DNA from: an uncultured Veillonellaceae bacterium
Lineage (GTDB): Bacteria > Bacillota > Negativicutes > Selenomonadales > Selenomonadaceae
NCBI GenBank assembly: GCA_900314825.1
Contig: OMWS01000018.1
Coordinates: 1 to 64,000 of the forward strand
Reading direction: 5' to 3'
Length of the DNA: 64,000 nucleotides
Part shown: positions 54,016 through 62,884 of the stretch, piece by piece
Layout: each line of letters begins with the position of its first letter
How positions within the stretch are numbered: the first letter of the stretch is position 1
The notes under the pieces: model-generated
Database searches by the model: none
Told to the model about the DNA's origin: nothing
What the model saw: the letters and a program-made list of their open reading frames with translations, nothing else
Translations under genes and position numbers: made by a program

Positions 54016-55296
54016 ATGAGTACCACGACGATTGCCGTGATCATCTTTGTCGCAGCCTATGCGCTGATCATTTCCGAAAAAGTACACCGTACGATCGTCG
54101 GCATCTGCGGTGCGTCGCTCATGATCCTCTGCGGCGTCATCGACCAAGCGACCGCGATCGGACATATTGATTTCAATACGCTCGGCCTCCTCATGGGCAT
54201 GATGATCATCGTGAACATCACGAGCGAGACGGGCCTCTTCAACTTCCTCGCCATCTGGGCGGCGAAGAAAGTCAAGGCGCAGCCGATCAAACTGCTCATC
54301 GCGCTCTCGGCGCTGACGATGGTCTGCTCGGCGCTCCTGGACAACGTGACGACGGTGCTGCTGACCGTGCCGATTACGTTCAGCATCACGGCGCAGCTCA
54401 AAGTCGACGTGAAGCCGTACCTCATCTCGCAGATCCTCGCGTCGAACATCGGCGGCACGGCGACGCTGATCGGCGACCCGCCGAACATCATGATCGGCAG
54501 CGCCGTCGGACTGAACTTCATGGACTTCGTCACGAACCTCACGGGCGTGGCCGTCGTCATTTTCCTCGTCGTCGAAGCTGTGCTGATCGCGCTCTACCAC
54601 AGCGAGCTCAAGACGCAGCCGGAGCTGCAGGAAAAAGTCATGAGCCTGAATGCGCGCAGCCAGATCGCGAACCCGGCGCTGCTCAAGAAGTGCTTGTTCG
54701 TCATCGCCATCACGATCTCGATGTTCGTGCTGCACGGCACGCTCGGCCTCGACACGGCGACGTGCGCGCTGTCTGGTGCAGGTCTTCTCTTGCTCATCAC
54801 CTACACGCGCAATGAAGGCATGATTGCAAAAGTGCTGTCGAAAGTCGAATGGCTCGCGATCTTCTTCTTCGCCGGCCTCTTCGTGCTCGTCGGCGCACTC
54901 GTCGAGACGGGCGTCATCAAGATGCTCGCGGCGGAAGCCATAAAGGTTACGAACGGCAGCGTCAATGCGACGGCCATGCTGATCCTCTGGATGAGCGCCA
55001 TCGCCTCGGCGTTCATCGACAACATCCCGTTCGTCGCGACACTGATTCCTTTGATCAAGGACATGGGCCAGATGGGTCTCACGAACCTCGACCCGATGTG
55101 GTGGAGCCTCGCGCTCGGTGCCTGCCTCGGCGGCAACGGCACGCTCATCGGCGCGAGCGCAAACGTCGTCGTTGCTTCGATGGCAGCGCAGCGCGGCAAG
55201 CAGATTTCGTTCCTCGGCTTCATGAAAGTCGCGTTCCCGATCATGATCCTCACGATCATCATCTCGAGCGCGTATGTGTGGCTGCGGTATCTGTAA
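54016..55296 (+). CDS. ArsB/NhaD family (ion transporter superfamily) permease
   Basis: A 426-residue membrane protein of the IT superfamily with about 11 hydrophobic segments. Both halves carry the family signatures: SALLDNVTTVLLTVPITFSI and ASNIGGTATLIGDPPNIMIG in the first half, AFIDNIPFVATLIPLIKDMG and GACLGGNGTLIGASANVVVA in the second. Relatives export arsenite or exchange sodium and protons, or transport P-protein substrates. Specificity is not decided by sequence alone, and no ars genes are adjacent. The ribosome site is weak (GAAGTGG). Confidence 0.88.
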   Translation: MSTTTIAVIIFVAAYALIISEKVHRTIVGICGASLMILCGVIDQATAIGHIDFNTLGLLMGMMIIVNITSETGLFNFLAIWAAKKVKAQPIKLLIALSALTMVCSALLDNVTTVLLTVPITFSITAQLKVDVKPYLISQILASNIGGTATLIGDPPNIMIGSAVGLNFMDFVTNLTGVAVVIFLVVEAVLIALYHSELKTQPELQEKVMSLNARSQIANPALLKKCLFVIAITISMFVLHGTLGLDTATCALSGAGLLLLITYTRNEGMIAKVLSKVEWLAIFFFAGLFVLVGALVETGVIKMLAAEAIKVTNGSVNATAMLILWMSAIASAFIDNIPFVATLIPLIKDMGQMGLTNLDPMWWSLALGACLGGNGTLIGASANVVVASMAAQRGKQISFLGFMKVAFPIMILTIIISSAYVWLRYL

Positions 55297-55309
55297 GGTG
55301 AAATTTTCA

Positions 55310-55640
55310 AGAGGCTGTTGCATTTACTAGGATAGTTTCATAAGAATGCCAATCGTAACGCTTACAGCAGCCTCTCCCTCTGGGAGAGGTGCCGAGCGTC
55401 AGCGAGGCGGAGCGGGTACAAGGGTGCGATTTCTCCCGAATATGAAAATGCTATCATAGCATCGCGTTTGAACTCAAACAACTTGATGCTATGAAGGCAT
55501 TTTCTCTTTGTTTGGCTATCGCACCCTTGTACCCTTTCCACCGCTACGCGGTCCCCCTTTCCCAAAGGGAAAGGCTGCAGGGCGCGCTAGGCTTGGCAAC
55601 AGATTCAAGTGAATTCGGCTAAGGAAATCCGACAGCCCTT
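55310..55640. mobile_element. MITE-like element, copy e, abutting recA
   Basis: This begins AGAGGCTGTTGCATTTACTA and runs, like copy d, through GTTTCATAAGA, a GCCTCTCCC/GGGAGAGG hairpin with TGCCGAGCG...GCGAGGCGG, AACTTGATGCTATGAAGGC, GGCTATCGCACCCTTGTACC and CCCTTTCCC/GGGAAAGG. It ends near CCGACAGCCCTT, an imperfect complement of its left end. It is about 50 bases longer than copy d. It ends about 12 bases before the recA ribosome site. Confidence 0.65.
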
Positions 55641-55666
55641 CCACAAAGAACAGAAAGGAGTCCCGT

Positions 55667-56758
55667 ATGGACGCAAAAGACAAAGACAAGCAATTGAGCC
55701 CCGAAGAAGCGCGGAAAGACGCCCTCGACAAAGCGCTCAAGGGCATTGAGAAAGATTTCGGCAAGGGCGCGATCATGCGGCTCGGCGACGCGCAGGCGCG
55801 CATGAATGTCGAGGTCATCTCGACGGGCATCCTGCCGCTCGACGTCGCGCTCGGTGTCGGCGGCATCCCGCGCGGCCGTATCATCGAAGTGTACGGCCCA
55901 GAGTCCTCGGGCAAGACGACGATCACGCTGCACATGATCGCCGAGGCGCAGAAGAACGGCGGCATCGCAGCGTTCATTGACGCAGAGCATGCCCTCGATC
56001 CCGTCTATGCAAAGCACCTCGGCGTCGATATTGACAACCTCTTGATTTCCCAGCCGGACAATGGCGAGCAGGCGCTCGACATCGTCGATGCGCTCGTCCG
56101 CAGCGGCGCGCTCGACCTCATCGTCGTTGACTCCGTCGCGGCGCTCGTGCCGAAAGCCGAGATCGAGGGAGAGATGGGCGACAGCAACGTTGGCCTGCAT
56201 GCGCGCCTCATGAGCAAGGCCATGCGCAAGCTCACGGGCTTCATGAGCAAGACGCGCACCGCTGTCGTCTTCATCAACCAGATCCGCGAGAAGGTCGGCG
56301 TGATGTTCGGCAACCCGGAGACGACGACGGGCGGCCGTGCGCTGAAGTTCTATGCGTCCGTGCGCCTCGACGTGCGCCGTATCGAGGGAATCAAGCAGGG
56401 CCAGGAATTCATCGGCAACCGCACGCGCATCAAGGTCGTGAAGAACAAGGTCGCACCGCCGTTCAAGCAAGCGGAGTTCGACATCATGTACGGCGAGGGC
56501 GTGTCGAAGCTCTCGAGCATCATCGACATGGGTGTCAAACTCGACATCGTCGACAAGAGCGGTGCCTGGTTCTCGTATAACGGCACGCGTCTCGGCCAGG
56601 GCAAGGAAAACGCGAAGCAGACGCTCGCCGACCATCCGGAGATGCGCGCCGAGATCGAAGAGAAGATTCGCACGAAGCTCTTAAACGATCCGTCGTTGGT
56701 CGATAGCGCGGAGAAGGCGGACGAGGACACGGACGAAAAGGCGGATGCCGATGCCTAA
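55667..56758 (+). CDS. recA: Recombinase A
   Basis: A 363-residue RecA of standard length. Walker A GPESSGKT (residues 77-84), Walker [12 protein letters not shown], loop L1 [20 protein letters not shown], loop L2 [20 protein letters not shown] and the C-terminal acidic tail are intact. It forms filaments on single-stranded DNA and triggers LexA cleavage. ATG with AAAGGAG 7 bases upstream. The upstream 370 bases are occupied mostly by a MITE-like element. I see no clear SOS box between the element and the gene. recX overlaps the end by 14 bases. Confidence 0.98.
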   Translation: MDAKDKDKQLSPEEARKDALDKALKGIEKDFGKGAIMRLGDAQARMNVEVISTGILPLDVALGVGGIPRGRIIEVYGPESSGKTTITLHMIAEAQKNGGIAAFIDAEHALDPVYAKHLGVDIDNLLISQPDNGEQALDIVDALVRSGALDLIVVDSVAALVPKAEIEGEMGDSNVGLHARLMSKAMRKLTGFMSKTRTAVVFINQIREKVGVMFGNPETTTGGRALKFYASVRLDVRRIEGIKQGQEFIGNRTRIKVVKNKVAPPFKQAEFDIMYGEGVSKLSSIIDMGVKLDIVDKSGAWFSYNGTRLGQGKENAKQTLADHPEMRAEIEEKIRTKLLNDPSLVDSAEKADEDTDEKADADA

Positions 56759-57209
56759 GGCAGAGAAGACGGCACTCATATATGCCGTCGATCTCCTGGC
56801 ACGGCAGGAACAGAGTACGGCGCGCCTCCGCGAGAAGCTTGCGCGCAAAGGCTACCCGGAGGAAGAAATCGACGCGGCCATTGAAAAACTTGAGGCAAAG
56901 CACATCCTCGACGATGCCGGCGCTTGCGAGCACCAGTTCAACTTCCTCTACAACGAGAGCAGCCGCTCCGTGCGGCAGATCGTCGTCAAACTCCAGCAGC
57001 GCGGCTTCGAACGTTCGATGATCCGCGACTGTATCCCAGACGATACCTACGAGCGCGAAAAAACTGCCGCGCTCCACGTTCTCTCGCTGAAGTACAAGAA
57101 AACCGCCGACCCGCGCAAGATGATGGCGAACCTCTATCAGAAGGGATTCGACACCGATGTCGCGCGCGCGGCGGTGGAAGCATTCACAGAGAATGTAGAA
57201 ATCGAGTGA
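56745..57209 (+). CDS. recX: Regulatory protein RecX
   Basis: A 154-residue RecA modulator, helical with three-helix repeats: [60 protein letters not shown] and [20 protein letters not shown]. RecX caps RecA filaments. It starts inside the end of recA (two ATGs at 56745 and 56751 are possible), which implies translational coupling. Ends before a strong terminator. Confidence 0.93.
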   Translation: MPMPKAEKTALIYAVDLLARQEQSTARLREKLARKGYPEEEIDAAIEKLEAKHILDDAGACEHQFNFLYNESSRSVRQIVVKLQQRGFERSMIRDCIPDDTYEREKTAALHVLSLKYKKTADPRKMMANLYQKGFDTDVARAAVEAFTENVEIE

Positions 57210-57225
57210 TTCATTGACATGTGCG

Positions 57226-57259
57226 AGCCTTGCAGATTTTTCTGCAAGGCTTCCTTTTT
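57226..57259 (+). terminator. recA-recX terminator
   Basis: AGCCTTGCAG-ATTTT-CTGCAAGGCT followed by TCCTTTTTT. Confidence 0.9.
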
Positions 57260-57272
57260 TATGGTATCCTGT

Positions 57273-57339
57273 GATTGAAAGTAGTTTCATTGAATTATGT
57301 TTCATTGAAACTACTTTCAATGAAATACGATTCAATGAA
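57273..57339. promoter_or_regulatory. Iteron-like TTCAWTGAA sites
   Basis: Four copies of the self-complementary family TTCATTGAA/TTCAATGAA lie at about 57285, 57300, 57315 and 57330, regularly spaced by 15-16 bases. The first three are embedded in a perfect long inverted repeat: ATTGAAAGTAGTTTCA (57273-57288) pairs with TGAAACTACTTTCAAT (57305-57320). The cluster ends about 30 bases before the next gene's start. Confidence 0.6.
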
Positions 57340-57370
57340 GCAAGATTTCATAAAAAGGAGACGAGGCAGT

Positions 57371-57934
57371 ATGAAGGCCACGGAAAACGGGAAACCGCGG
57401 ACGGCGGAAGAGGTCATCAAGGCGTATGCAGCGCGCATTGGCGAGATCGAGGCGGAGCTCGCGGCGGTAACGGAGGAAAAAGAACTGCTCGAGAGCCGGC
57501 TCGCGTCGTTTGCGAAAGGCGGCGCGTCGACGGGCGAGGCCGTCGTGCACCGAGGGAAGGAGCACGACCTCTATCCAGGCGAAATCCGCGAGGTCGTGCT
57601 CGACGTGCTCCGCAAGGCGGCGGAAAACACGCAGGACGGCACGCGCCGTGCGGATATCTTGCAAGATGTCTTAGAAAGCAACGACTTTGAGGACGCGCCG
57701 CGCCGCCGCGCCAAGGAGCTCAAGACGGCGGTCAAGAGCTACAGCGGCATGACGTCGGCCGTGAAAAAGAAACTCCACGACCTCGGCATCGATCCTGACC
57801 CGAAGGTCAGCAAGCACATCAAGGTCACGTATTACGGCGACCAGCGCTACACGGCCACGCTGACGTCCTCGGGCAGCGACTCGCGTTGCGGCGGGAAGAA
57901 TCTCGCAGCGGATCTCATCCAACGATTTTTCTGA
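57371..57934 (+). CDS. Uncharacterised coiled-coil protein
   Basis: A 187-residue protein I do not recognise. Residues 10-50 form a coiled coil (IGEIEAELAAVTEEKELLES). The middle has a helical, possibly winged-helix-like region (PGEIREVVLDVLRKAAENTQ, RRADILQDVLESND). The C-terminus is mixed (HIKVTYYGDQRYTATLTSSG, then KNLAADLIQRFF). The start is ATG 57371 with AAGGAG upstream; the frame continues upstream through the repeat sites but without a ribosome site. The iteron-like cluster directly in front may be its operator; the protein itself could bind it, which is speculation. Confidence 0.65.
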   Translation: MKATENGKPRTAEEVIKAYAARIGEIEAELAAVTEEKELLESRLASFAKGGASTGEAVVHRGKEHDLYPGEIREVVLDVLRKAAENTQDGTRRADILQDVLESNDFEDAPRRRAKELKTAVKSYSGMTSAVKKKLHDLGIDPDPKVSKHIKVTYYGDQRYTATLTSSGSDSRCGGKNLAADLIQRFF

Positions 57935-57976
57935 CCGCATGTGGGGCTTTTGAAATACGGGGAGTGTGAACTGCAC

Positions 57977-59229
57977 ATGGAGAATTTGCGACGGATGCTG
58001 CAGAAGGTGTACGGGCCGCAAGCGACCTTCCGCGAAGGACAGGAAGAAGCCGTGCGTTCGGTGCTGGACGGCAAACGCGTTTTGGTCGTCCAGAAAACCG
58101 GCTGGGGCAAGAGCCTCGTGTATTTTCTCTCTGCAAAAATCCTGCGGCAGCGGGGAAAAGGACTGTGCATCATCATCAGCCCGCTTCTGGCTTTGATGCG
58201 CAACCAATTGGATGCTGCAAAGACGATGCCATCAGCCGCTTTTTCATTCGCGCAGCGTTTCCGTCGCCAGAAGAAATGGATGATGTCGAGCGGCAGATCG
58301 CCGATCACGATGGCATGCGGCTACGGGATCTGGAACAAGCATGCAATCTGAGCAATACGAAAATCACGCAAGCGCTGAAGCTTCTGGAAGTTCATGATGC
58401 CATTTACAAGGACAAGTCCACGCGGAAATATTATCGCACGACGCATCCTTGGCATTTCGACGAGCTGCATGTCGATGAGATCACGCGGATGCGTGAAGCG
58501 GAAATGCGGGAAATGCAGGCGTATGCGCAGGCGCCATCCTGTTTGATGCAGTATGTGACGGCGCGCCTCGATGATCCACATCCTCATGCGTGCGGAAAAT
58601 GTGATGTCTGCCGTCCGCAAGGCGCGTTGAGCGAATTGGTAGACCCTGCCATGGTACGGGAAGCAGATGCCTATCTGCACCAAGATGCTTTGAAGATTTT
58701 GCCGCGGAAACAGGATGGAAACCGGCACATGATTCCAGAACGGGAGCGCATGCGTCCTGGTTTTGCACTGAGCAATTATGCGGACGCAGGATGGGGCGCG
58801 CTGGTCAAGAAGGACAAGTACCAAAGCGGCTGTTTTTCCCAGCCATTGATCGACGCGTCCGTAAAATTCTTGCGACCGTATTGTAGGAACTGGGGCATCA
58901 CCCTCGTGACAGCGGTCCCGTCCCGCCGTTGTCCGCATCTCGTGCCTGACTTCGCACGCGCAGTCGCGATGCGGCTGGGACTTCCTTACCAGGATTGCTT
59001 GGAAAAGACGATGGATGCGCCGGAACAGAAGATGCAGAACAACAGCGCATGGCAAAGCCAGAATGCAGAGGATTCTTTCGAAGCCTGCGGACAGCCACAT
59101 GGGATGATCCTCTTGATCGATGATATGGTGGATTCGCGCTGGACGTTCACGGTCTGCGCACGGAAATTGCTCCAGGCAGGTGCGGCGGCGGTTTACCCGT
59201 TTGCGCTAGCGAATACAGGCAAACAGTGA
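57977..59229 (+). pseudogene. RecQ-type helicase with C-terminal phosphoribosyltransferase-like domain, internally deleted
   Basis: The N-terminal part (57977 to about 58215) has FREGQEEAVRSVLDGKRVLV, Walker A QKTGWGKSLVYFL and the Ia motif IIISPLLALMRNQLDAAK of a RecQ-family helicase. It then jumps, out of frame, to DDAISRFFIRAAFPSPEEMD, a region that normally follows helicase motif VI. The downstream frame (to 59229) is intact: a winged-helix-like region, a zinc CGKCDVC motif and a PRTase-like end with ILLIDDMVDSRWT. About 300 residues containing motifs II-VI are missing (estimated from family length). The helicase must be inactive, although the C-terminal part could still be made. dprA follows after 12 bases. 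Confidence 0.8.
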
Positions 59230-59241
59230 TGGAGAATGAAG

Positions 59242-60519
59242 ATGGAAACATTGACAGATACGGCGAAAGCGACAATCCTCTTGTGCACGCCGTTGGCGTT
59301 GAAAGACAAGACCGCAAAACCGTATGCGCCGGCAGAATGGCACCGGCTCGGAAAAGCCATCGTGGGAAGTTCCATTGGGAATCCGGGAGAACTTTTCCAC
59401 CAGTCCGCAGAGGACTTGTGCCGCAAGCTTTTCGTGCGAGAGGAAGAGGCGGCACGCATTGAAACCTTGTTGTCGCGTGGCGTGGATCTCGCGATTGCGC
59501 TCGACGATCTCGCACGGCAAGGCATCTTCGTTGTGACGAAAAGCGATGCTGCTTATCCGCGTCGCTTGAAAACGCTGTTGAAGACGCAGGTGCCGCCCGT
59601 GCTCTATTATGGCGGCGACCTCTCGCTGGCGGAAACGCGTGGCATCGCTGTCGTCGGCTCGCGCAACATCGATGCGGAAGGGGAACGCTATGCGCGGGAA
59701 CTTGTCACTTCCGCTGTCCAAACAGGGCTCACGATTTATTCCGGCGGCGCGCACGGCATCGATGAGATCGCAGCAGGGGAGGCTCTGAAACATGGCGGCT
59801 CTACGGTAGCGGTTCTCGCGGATTCCATGGTGCGGAAAATCCGCCAGAAGGCCGTGCGGGAAGCAGTTGCGGGCGGGAAGATGCTGCTACTGTCCGCCGT
59901 CTTGCCGCAGGCGCGGTTCACCGTCGGGAGCGCGATGGGGCGGAACAAATACGTGTATGCGCTCTCGCAGGCATCTTGCGTCATCGCCTCCGACAAGCGG
60001 AAGGGCGGCACGTGGGCCGGCGCGGAAGAAAGTTTGAAGCATCACCTCGTCCCCGTCTTCGTCTGGGATACGGATCGATATCCAGGCAATCGCCCGCTCT
60101 TGGAGCTTGGGGCAACACCCATTCCAGAAGCGATGGTGTGGGAAGATATGCTCTCGGGGGCATCTGCGGCGAGCATTCCGGCTGCAGAAGAACTTTCCAT
60201 GTTCGCGCAGGAATCACTGCCAGATGCAGAGGCGCCAACCGAAGCAGTGCAGCAGGTATCAGCACCAGCGAAAGCGGAACCGCAGAAGTGTCCGCCAGAA
60301 CCATCCACGGCAGACGGTGCGCCACCCGATATTTTCCACGCGGTGTGGCCGTTTCTCCGCCGTGCGCTTGCGGAACATGACCGCGTCGATGAGATTGTGG
60401 CGAGCTTTAAGGGACACCTTGTGAAAAAACAAGTGACACAATGGTTGGAAGAAGCGGTGGAACAAGGTATTGTCAAAAAAACGATGCGGCCAGTATCGTA
60501 TCATCTCGTAGATGCATAA
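59242..60519 (+). CDS. DprA/Smf-like protein
   Basis: A 425-residue protein with a DprA Rossmann (SLOG) domain: AYPRRLKTLLKTQVPPVLYY, IAVVGSRNIDAEGERYAREL, TIYSGGAHGIDEIAAGEALK and SAMGRNKYVYALSQASCVIA. The usual GSR and SGGAxGID motifs are present. The linker (about residues 310-370) is Ala/Pro/Glu-rich, and the end is a winged-helix-like DML1-type domain (DEIVASFKGHLVKKQVTQWL). It is longer than ordinary DprA, and its N-terminal 100 residues differ. Such proteins occur beside RecQ-PRTase genes; whether they act in natural transformation or defence is open. ATG 59242, with GGAG 7 bases upstream. Confidence 0.8.
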   Translation: METLTDTAKATILLCTPLALKDKTAKPYAPAEWHRLGKAIVGSSIGNPGELFHQSAEDLCRKLFVREEEAARIETLLSRGVDLAIALDDLARQGIFVVTKSDAAYPRRLKTLLKTQVPPVLYYGGDLSLAETRGIAVVGSRNIDAEGERYARELVTSAVQTGLTIYSGGAHGIDEIAAGEALKHGGSTVAVLADSMVRKIRQKAVREAVAGGKMLLLSAVLPQARFTVGSAMGRNKYVYALSQASCVIASDKRKGGTWAGAEESLKHHLVPVFVWDTDRYPGNRPLLELGATPIPEAMVWEDMLSGASAASIPAAEELSMFAQESLPDAEAPTEAVQQVSAPAKAEPQKCPPEPSTADGAPPDIFHAVWPFLRRALAEHDRVDEIVASFKGHLVKKQVTQWLEEAVEQGIVKKTMRPVSYHLVDA

Positions 60520-60531
60520 TGGCTGCAAGCA

Positions 60532-60578
60532 AAAACATGAGGCGGCTGCAAGAAAAACTTGCAGTCGCCTCATGTTTT
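60532..60578. terminator. Bidirectional terminator dprA/trpD
   Basis: A 21-base stem (AAAACATGAGGCGGCTGCAAG with one G/T pair) with an AAAAA loop, between convergent genes. Confidence 0.9.
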
Positions 60579-60592
60579 ATGCGTGAGTGATG

Positions 60593-61609
60593 TTATGCCT
60601 GCGAGAGTTTTGCAAACGCATCGACTTTTTTGAGCGCTTCCCCATTTGCGATCAGCGCGCGCGCTTTTTCGATGCCTTCCGCGATGCTCGCGGCTTTGCC
60701 GCCGAGGTAGATGGCGGCGCCGGCGTTCAGGAGGACGATGTCCGTCTTCGGGCCTTGTTTGCCGCTGAGGATGTCGCGCGTGATCTGCGCGTTTTCCTGC
60801 GGCGTGCCGCCGACGATGTCGGACTTCTGACAACGCGTGAAGCCGAAGTCTTCCGGTTTCACCGTGTAGCGCTTGAACCAGCCATCTTTGAACTCGCAGA
60901 CGCTCGTCGGCGCGCTCATGGAGAACTCGTCGAGGCAATCTTGTCCATAGATGACCATGCCGCGCTCGACACCGAGATTGATGAGGACGTCGGCGAGCGG
61001 TTCGAGGAGGTATTCATCGTAGACGCCGAGCAGCATCATCTTCGGATGCGCCGGGTTCGTGAGGGGGCCGAGGATGTTGAAGACCGTGCGGATGCCGAGT
61101 TCCTTGCGGATCGCGCCAACGTATTTCATCGAGGCATGATATTTCTGCGCGAACATGAAGCAGATGTTGATCTTGTCAAGAAGCTCGACGCATTTTTCCG
61201 GTGCGAGGTCGAGGTTCACGCCGAGCGCTTCGAGGCAGTCGGCCGCGCCGGATTTCGACGAGGCCGCGCGGTTGCCGTGCTTCGCGACCTTGATGCCGGC
61301 CGCGGCGATGATGAAGGCTGCCGTCGTCGAGATGTTGATGCTGTGCGCGTGGTCGCCGCCCGTGCCGACGATTTCCAAGACGTCGAAGTCGTGCTCGACT
61401 TTCAGCGCATGATCGCGCATCGCGGCAGCCGAGCCCGAGATCTCCGCGATCGTCTCCGCCTTCGTGCTCTTTGTCGAGAGCGCGGCGAGGTACGCGGCAT
61501 TCTGCACCTGGCTCGTCTCGCCGTTCATGATTTCGTTCATGACGGCGTATGCTTCGTCGTACGTGAGGTCCTGTTTGCTGACGACTTTTTCAATCGCTTC
61601 TTTTATCAT
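60593..61609 (-). CDS. trpD: Anthranilate phosphoribosyltransferase
   Basis: A 338-residue enzyme joining anthranilate and PRPP in tryptophan synthesis. [20 protein letters not shown] (PRPP loop), [40 protein letters not shown] and [19 protein letters not shown] are conserved. The start is ATG 61609 with AAAGGAGG 10 bases upstream. It is not in a trp operon here; the other trp biosynthesis genes must be elsewhere. Confidence 0.95.
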   Translation of the reverse strand: MIKEAIEKVVSKQDLTYDEAYAVMNEIMNGETSQVQNAAYLAALSTKSTKAETIAEISGSAAAMRDHALKVEHDFDVLEIVGTGGDHAHSINISTTAAFIIAAAGIKVAKHGNRAASSKSGAADCLEALGVNLDLAPEKCVELLDKINICFMFAQKYHASMKYVGAIRKELGIRTVFNILGPLTNPAHPKMMLLGVYDEYLLEPLADVLINLGVERGMVIYGQDCLDEFSMSAPTSVCEFKDGWFKRYTVKPEDFGFTRCQKSDIVGGTPQENAQITRDILSGKQGPKTDIVLLNAGAAIYLGGKAASIAEGIEKARALIANGEALKKVDAFAKLSQA

Positions 61610-61736
61610 ACGGATGCATCCTCCTTTGTGCGCCGGAGTGTCTGAAGTTCCTTCGGCAATCAACTAAAAATAACACGAGAGGTGTAATGTTGTCAAGCTG
61701 GGAAAGCACGGCGCGTGCCTGCAAAAAAATAAATGC

Positions 61737-61765
61737 TTGACATCCACTCGTGTGTCCTCTATAAT
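61737..61765 (+). promoter_or_regulatory. tRNA operon promoter
   Basis: Perfect consensus TTGACA (61737-61742), 17 bases, TATAAT (61760-61765), 31 bases before tRNA-Asp. Confidence 0.92.
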
Positions 61766-61796
61766 AAACCACGTCGCTGATACAAAAGCGACAAAC

Positions 61797-61873
61797 GGCC
61801 CGGTAGTTTAGTTGGTTAGAATGCCGCCCTGTCACGGCGGAGGTCATGGGTTCAAGTCCCATTCGGGTCGCCA
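61797..61873 (+). tRNA. tRNA-Asp(GTC)
   Basis: Acceptor GGCCCGG/TCGGGTC, anticodon stem CCGCC/GGCGG with loop CTGTCAC (anticodon GTC at 61831-61833), T arm GGGTTCAAGTCCC, encoded CCA. Confidence 0.95.
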
Positions 61874-61877
61874 TCTT

Positions 61878-61952
61878 GCGGAAATAGCTCAGTGGTAGAG
61901 CACCACCTTGCCAAGGTGGGGGTCGCGAGTTCGAGTCTCGTTTTCCGCTCCA
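61878..61952 (+). tRNA. tRNA-Gly(GCC)
   Basis: Acceptor GCGGAAA/TTTCCGC, anticodon stem CCACC/GGTGG with loop TTGCCAA (anticodon GCC at 61910-61912), encoded CCA. Confidence 0.95.
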
Positions 61953-61960
61953 TTTTTTTT

Positions 61961-62035
61961 GGCGACATAGCCAAGTGGTAAGGCCGGGGACTGCAAATCC
62001 CCTATTCTTCAGTTCGATTCTGAATGTCGCCTCCA
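61961..62035 (+). tRNA. tRNA-Cys(GCA)
   Basis: Acceptor GGCGACA/TGTCGCC, anticodon stem GGGGA/TCCCC with loop CTGCAAA (anticodon GCA at 61993-61995), encoded CCA. Confidence 0.95.
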
Positions 62036-62045
62036 AAGAACGTCC

Positions 62046-62074
62046 GCCCGGGAGCCTCGGCTTCCGGGCTTTTC
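62046..62074 (+). terminator. tRNA operon terminator
   Basis: GCCCGGGAG-CCTCGG-CTTCCGGGC followed by TTTTCTT, 11 bases after tRNA-Cys and about 20 bases before the next start codon. Confidence 0.88.
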
Positions 62075-62093
62075 TTGTGAAAAGGAGTAATTT

Positions 62094-62810
62094 ATGAGCA
62101 TCACGGAAAATCTAGCCCAGGCATTCCATTATTCGTTCGTCGAAACGGTGCCGTACGCATTCTTCAAACCGAATCCCGAGCGTGACATCGCTGTGAACCT
62201 CGTGGCGAAAGAGTATCGCTGCGCGGCGTGCGGGAAAATCACGCGCGTGCCGTACCGCAATGTCGGCGTGACGTATTATTCGAAGGGCAAGCTCGCGGAG
62301 GAGCGCCGCATCTACGATCACCTCGGCCTGCGGTTTCCGTACATGGGCGAAATCACGGATGGCGTTGCGTTCACGAACGAGGCCGAAGGCTATTGCCAGG
62401 CGTGCGCGCAGAAAAAGATTTTGAACTCCATGGAGCCGGCGCAGCGGGCCTATAATCTGGCGGAACTTTTGCATACGGAGGACCTCATCGTGCTCGCTCA
62501 TGCGAAAGAGGGCGCCGAGCAGGCGCTCACGGCGTATCGCGGCCTTGTCACAGAGATCCAGGAGCAAGAAAAGGAACTCTTGGCGAAGCTTCCCGACACG
62601 TTCCGCGCCTATGCCGTGCGGTCGACGCGCGCGCCGGAGTCCATGTCCGACAAGCTCTATCACGAGTACACGATTGCGTTTCCCGCAGATGACGCGCCGA
62701 ACGAGCTCTACTACATCGAGCGCGACCTCGAGAAATCGCGCCTCCAGATGTTCCTCGCACAGCCGCGCATCGAGACGCTCGAGGAGCTTCGCCACGAAGC
62801 GGGACTTTAA
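62094..62810 (+). CDS. Uncharacterised zinc-ribbon protein
   Basis: A 238-residue protein I do not recognise. Two CxxC pairs ([10 protein letters not shown] near residue 43 and [10 protein letters not shown] near 101) probably bind zinc. The second half is helical and charged ([20 protein letters not shown]). The C-terminal part has [20 protein letters not shown]. There is no signal peptide. It has an AAAAGGAG site 7 bases upstream of ATG 62094, so it may use the tRNA promoter by read-through or an unseen one. No function is proposed. Confidence 0.7.
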   Translation: MSITENLAQAFHYSFVETVPYAFFKPNPERDIAVNLVAKEYRCAACGKITRVPYRNVGVTYYSKGKLAEERRIYDHLGLRFPYMGEITDGVAFTNEAEGYCQACAQKKILNSMEPAQRAYNLAELLHTEDLIVLAHAKEGAEQALTAYRGLVTEIQEQEKELLAKLPDTFRAYAVRSTRAPESMSDKLYHEYTIAFPADDAPNELYYIERDLEKSRLQMFLAQPRIETLEELRHEAGL

Positions 62811-62832
62811 GCAGAATGTCCTAGGTTTTTGA

Positions 62833-62861
62833 TTGACGTTCTTTCCTTTGGCTGATAAAAT
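62833..62861 (+). promoter_or_regulatory. rny promoter
   Basis: TTGACG (62833-62838), 17 bases, TAAAAT (62856-62861), 24 bases before the GTG start. Confidence 0.65.
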
Positions 62862-62884
62862 AGTAAGGTATAGTTCAACAGGGG

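Noticed and set aside
57273-57339. CRISPR array
   Set aside because: The repeat unit is only 9 bases with 6-7 base gaps, far too short for repeats and spacers. It fits operator or iteron sites instead.
57275-57370. Longer start for the 187-residue protein
   Set aside because: The extra 32 residues would be encoded by the TTCAWTGAA repeats and lack a ribosome site. AAGGAG in front of ATG 57371 decides the start.
58165-59229. C-terminal recQ fragment as an independent normal gene
   Set aside because: Its first residues continue a helicase domain rather than starting one, and there is no ribosome site at its first start codon. It is better explained as the downstream part of a deleted gene.
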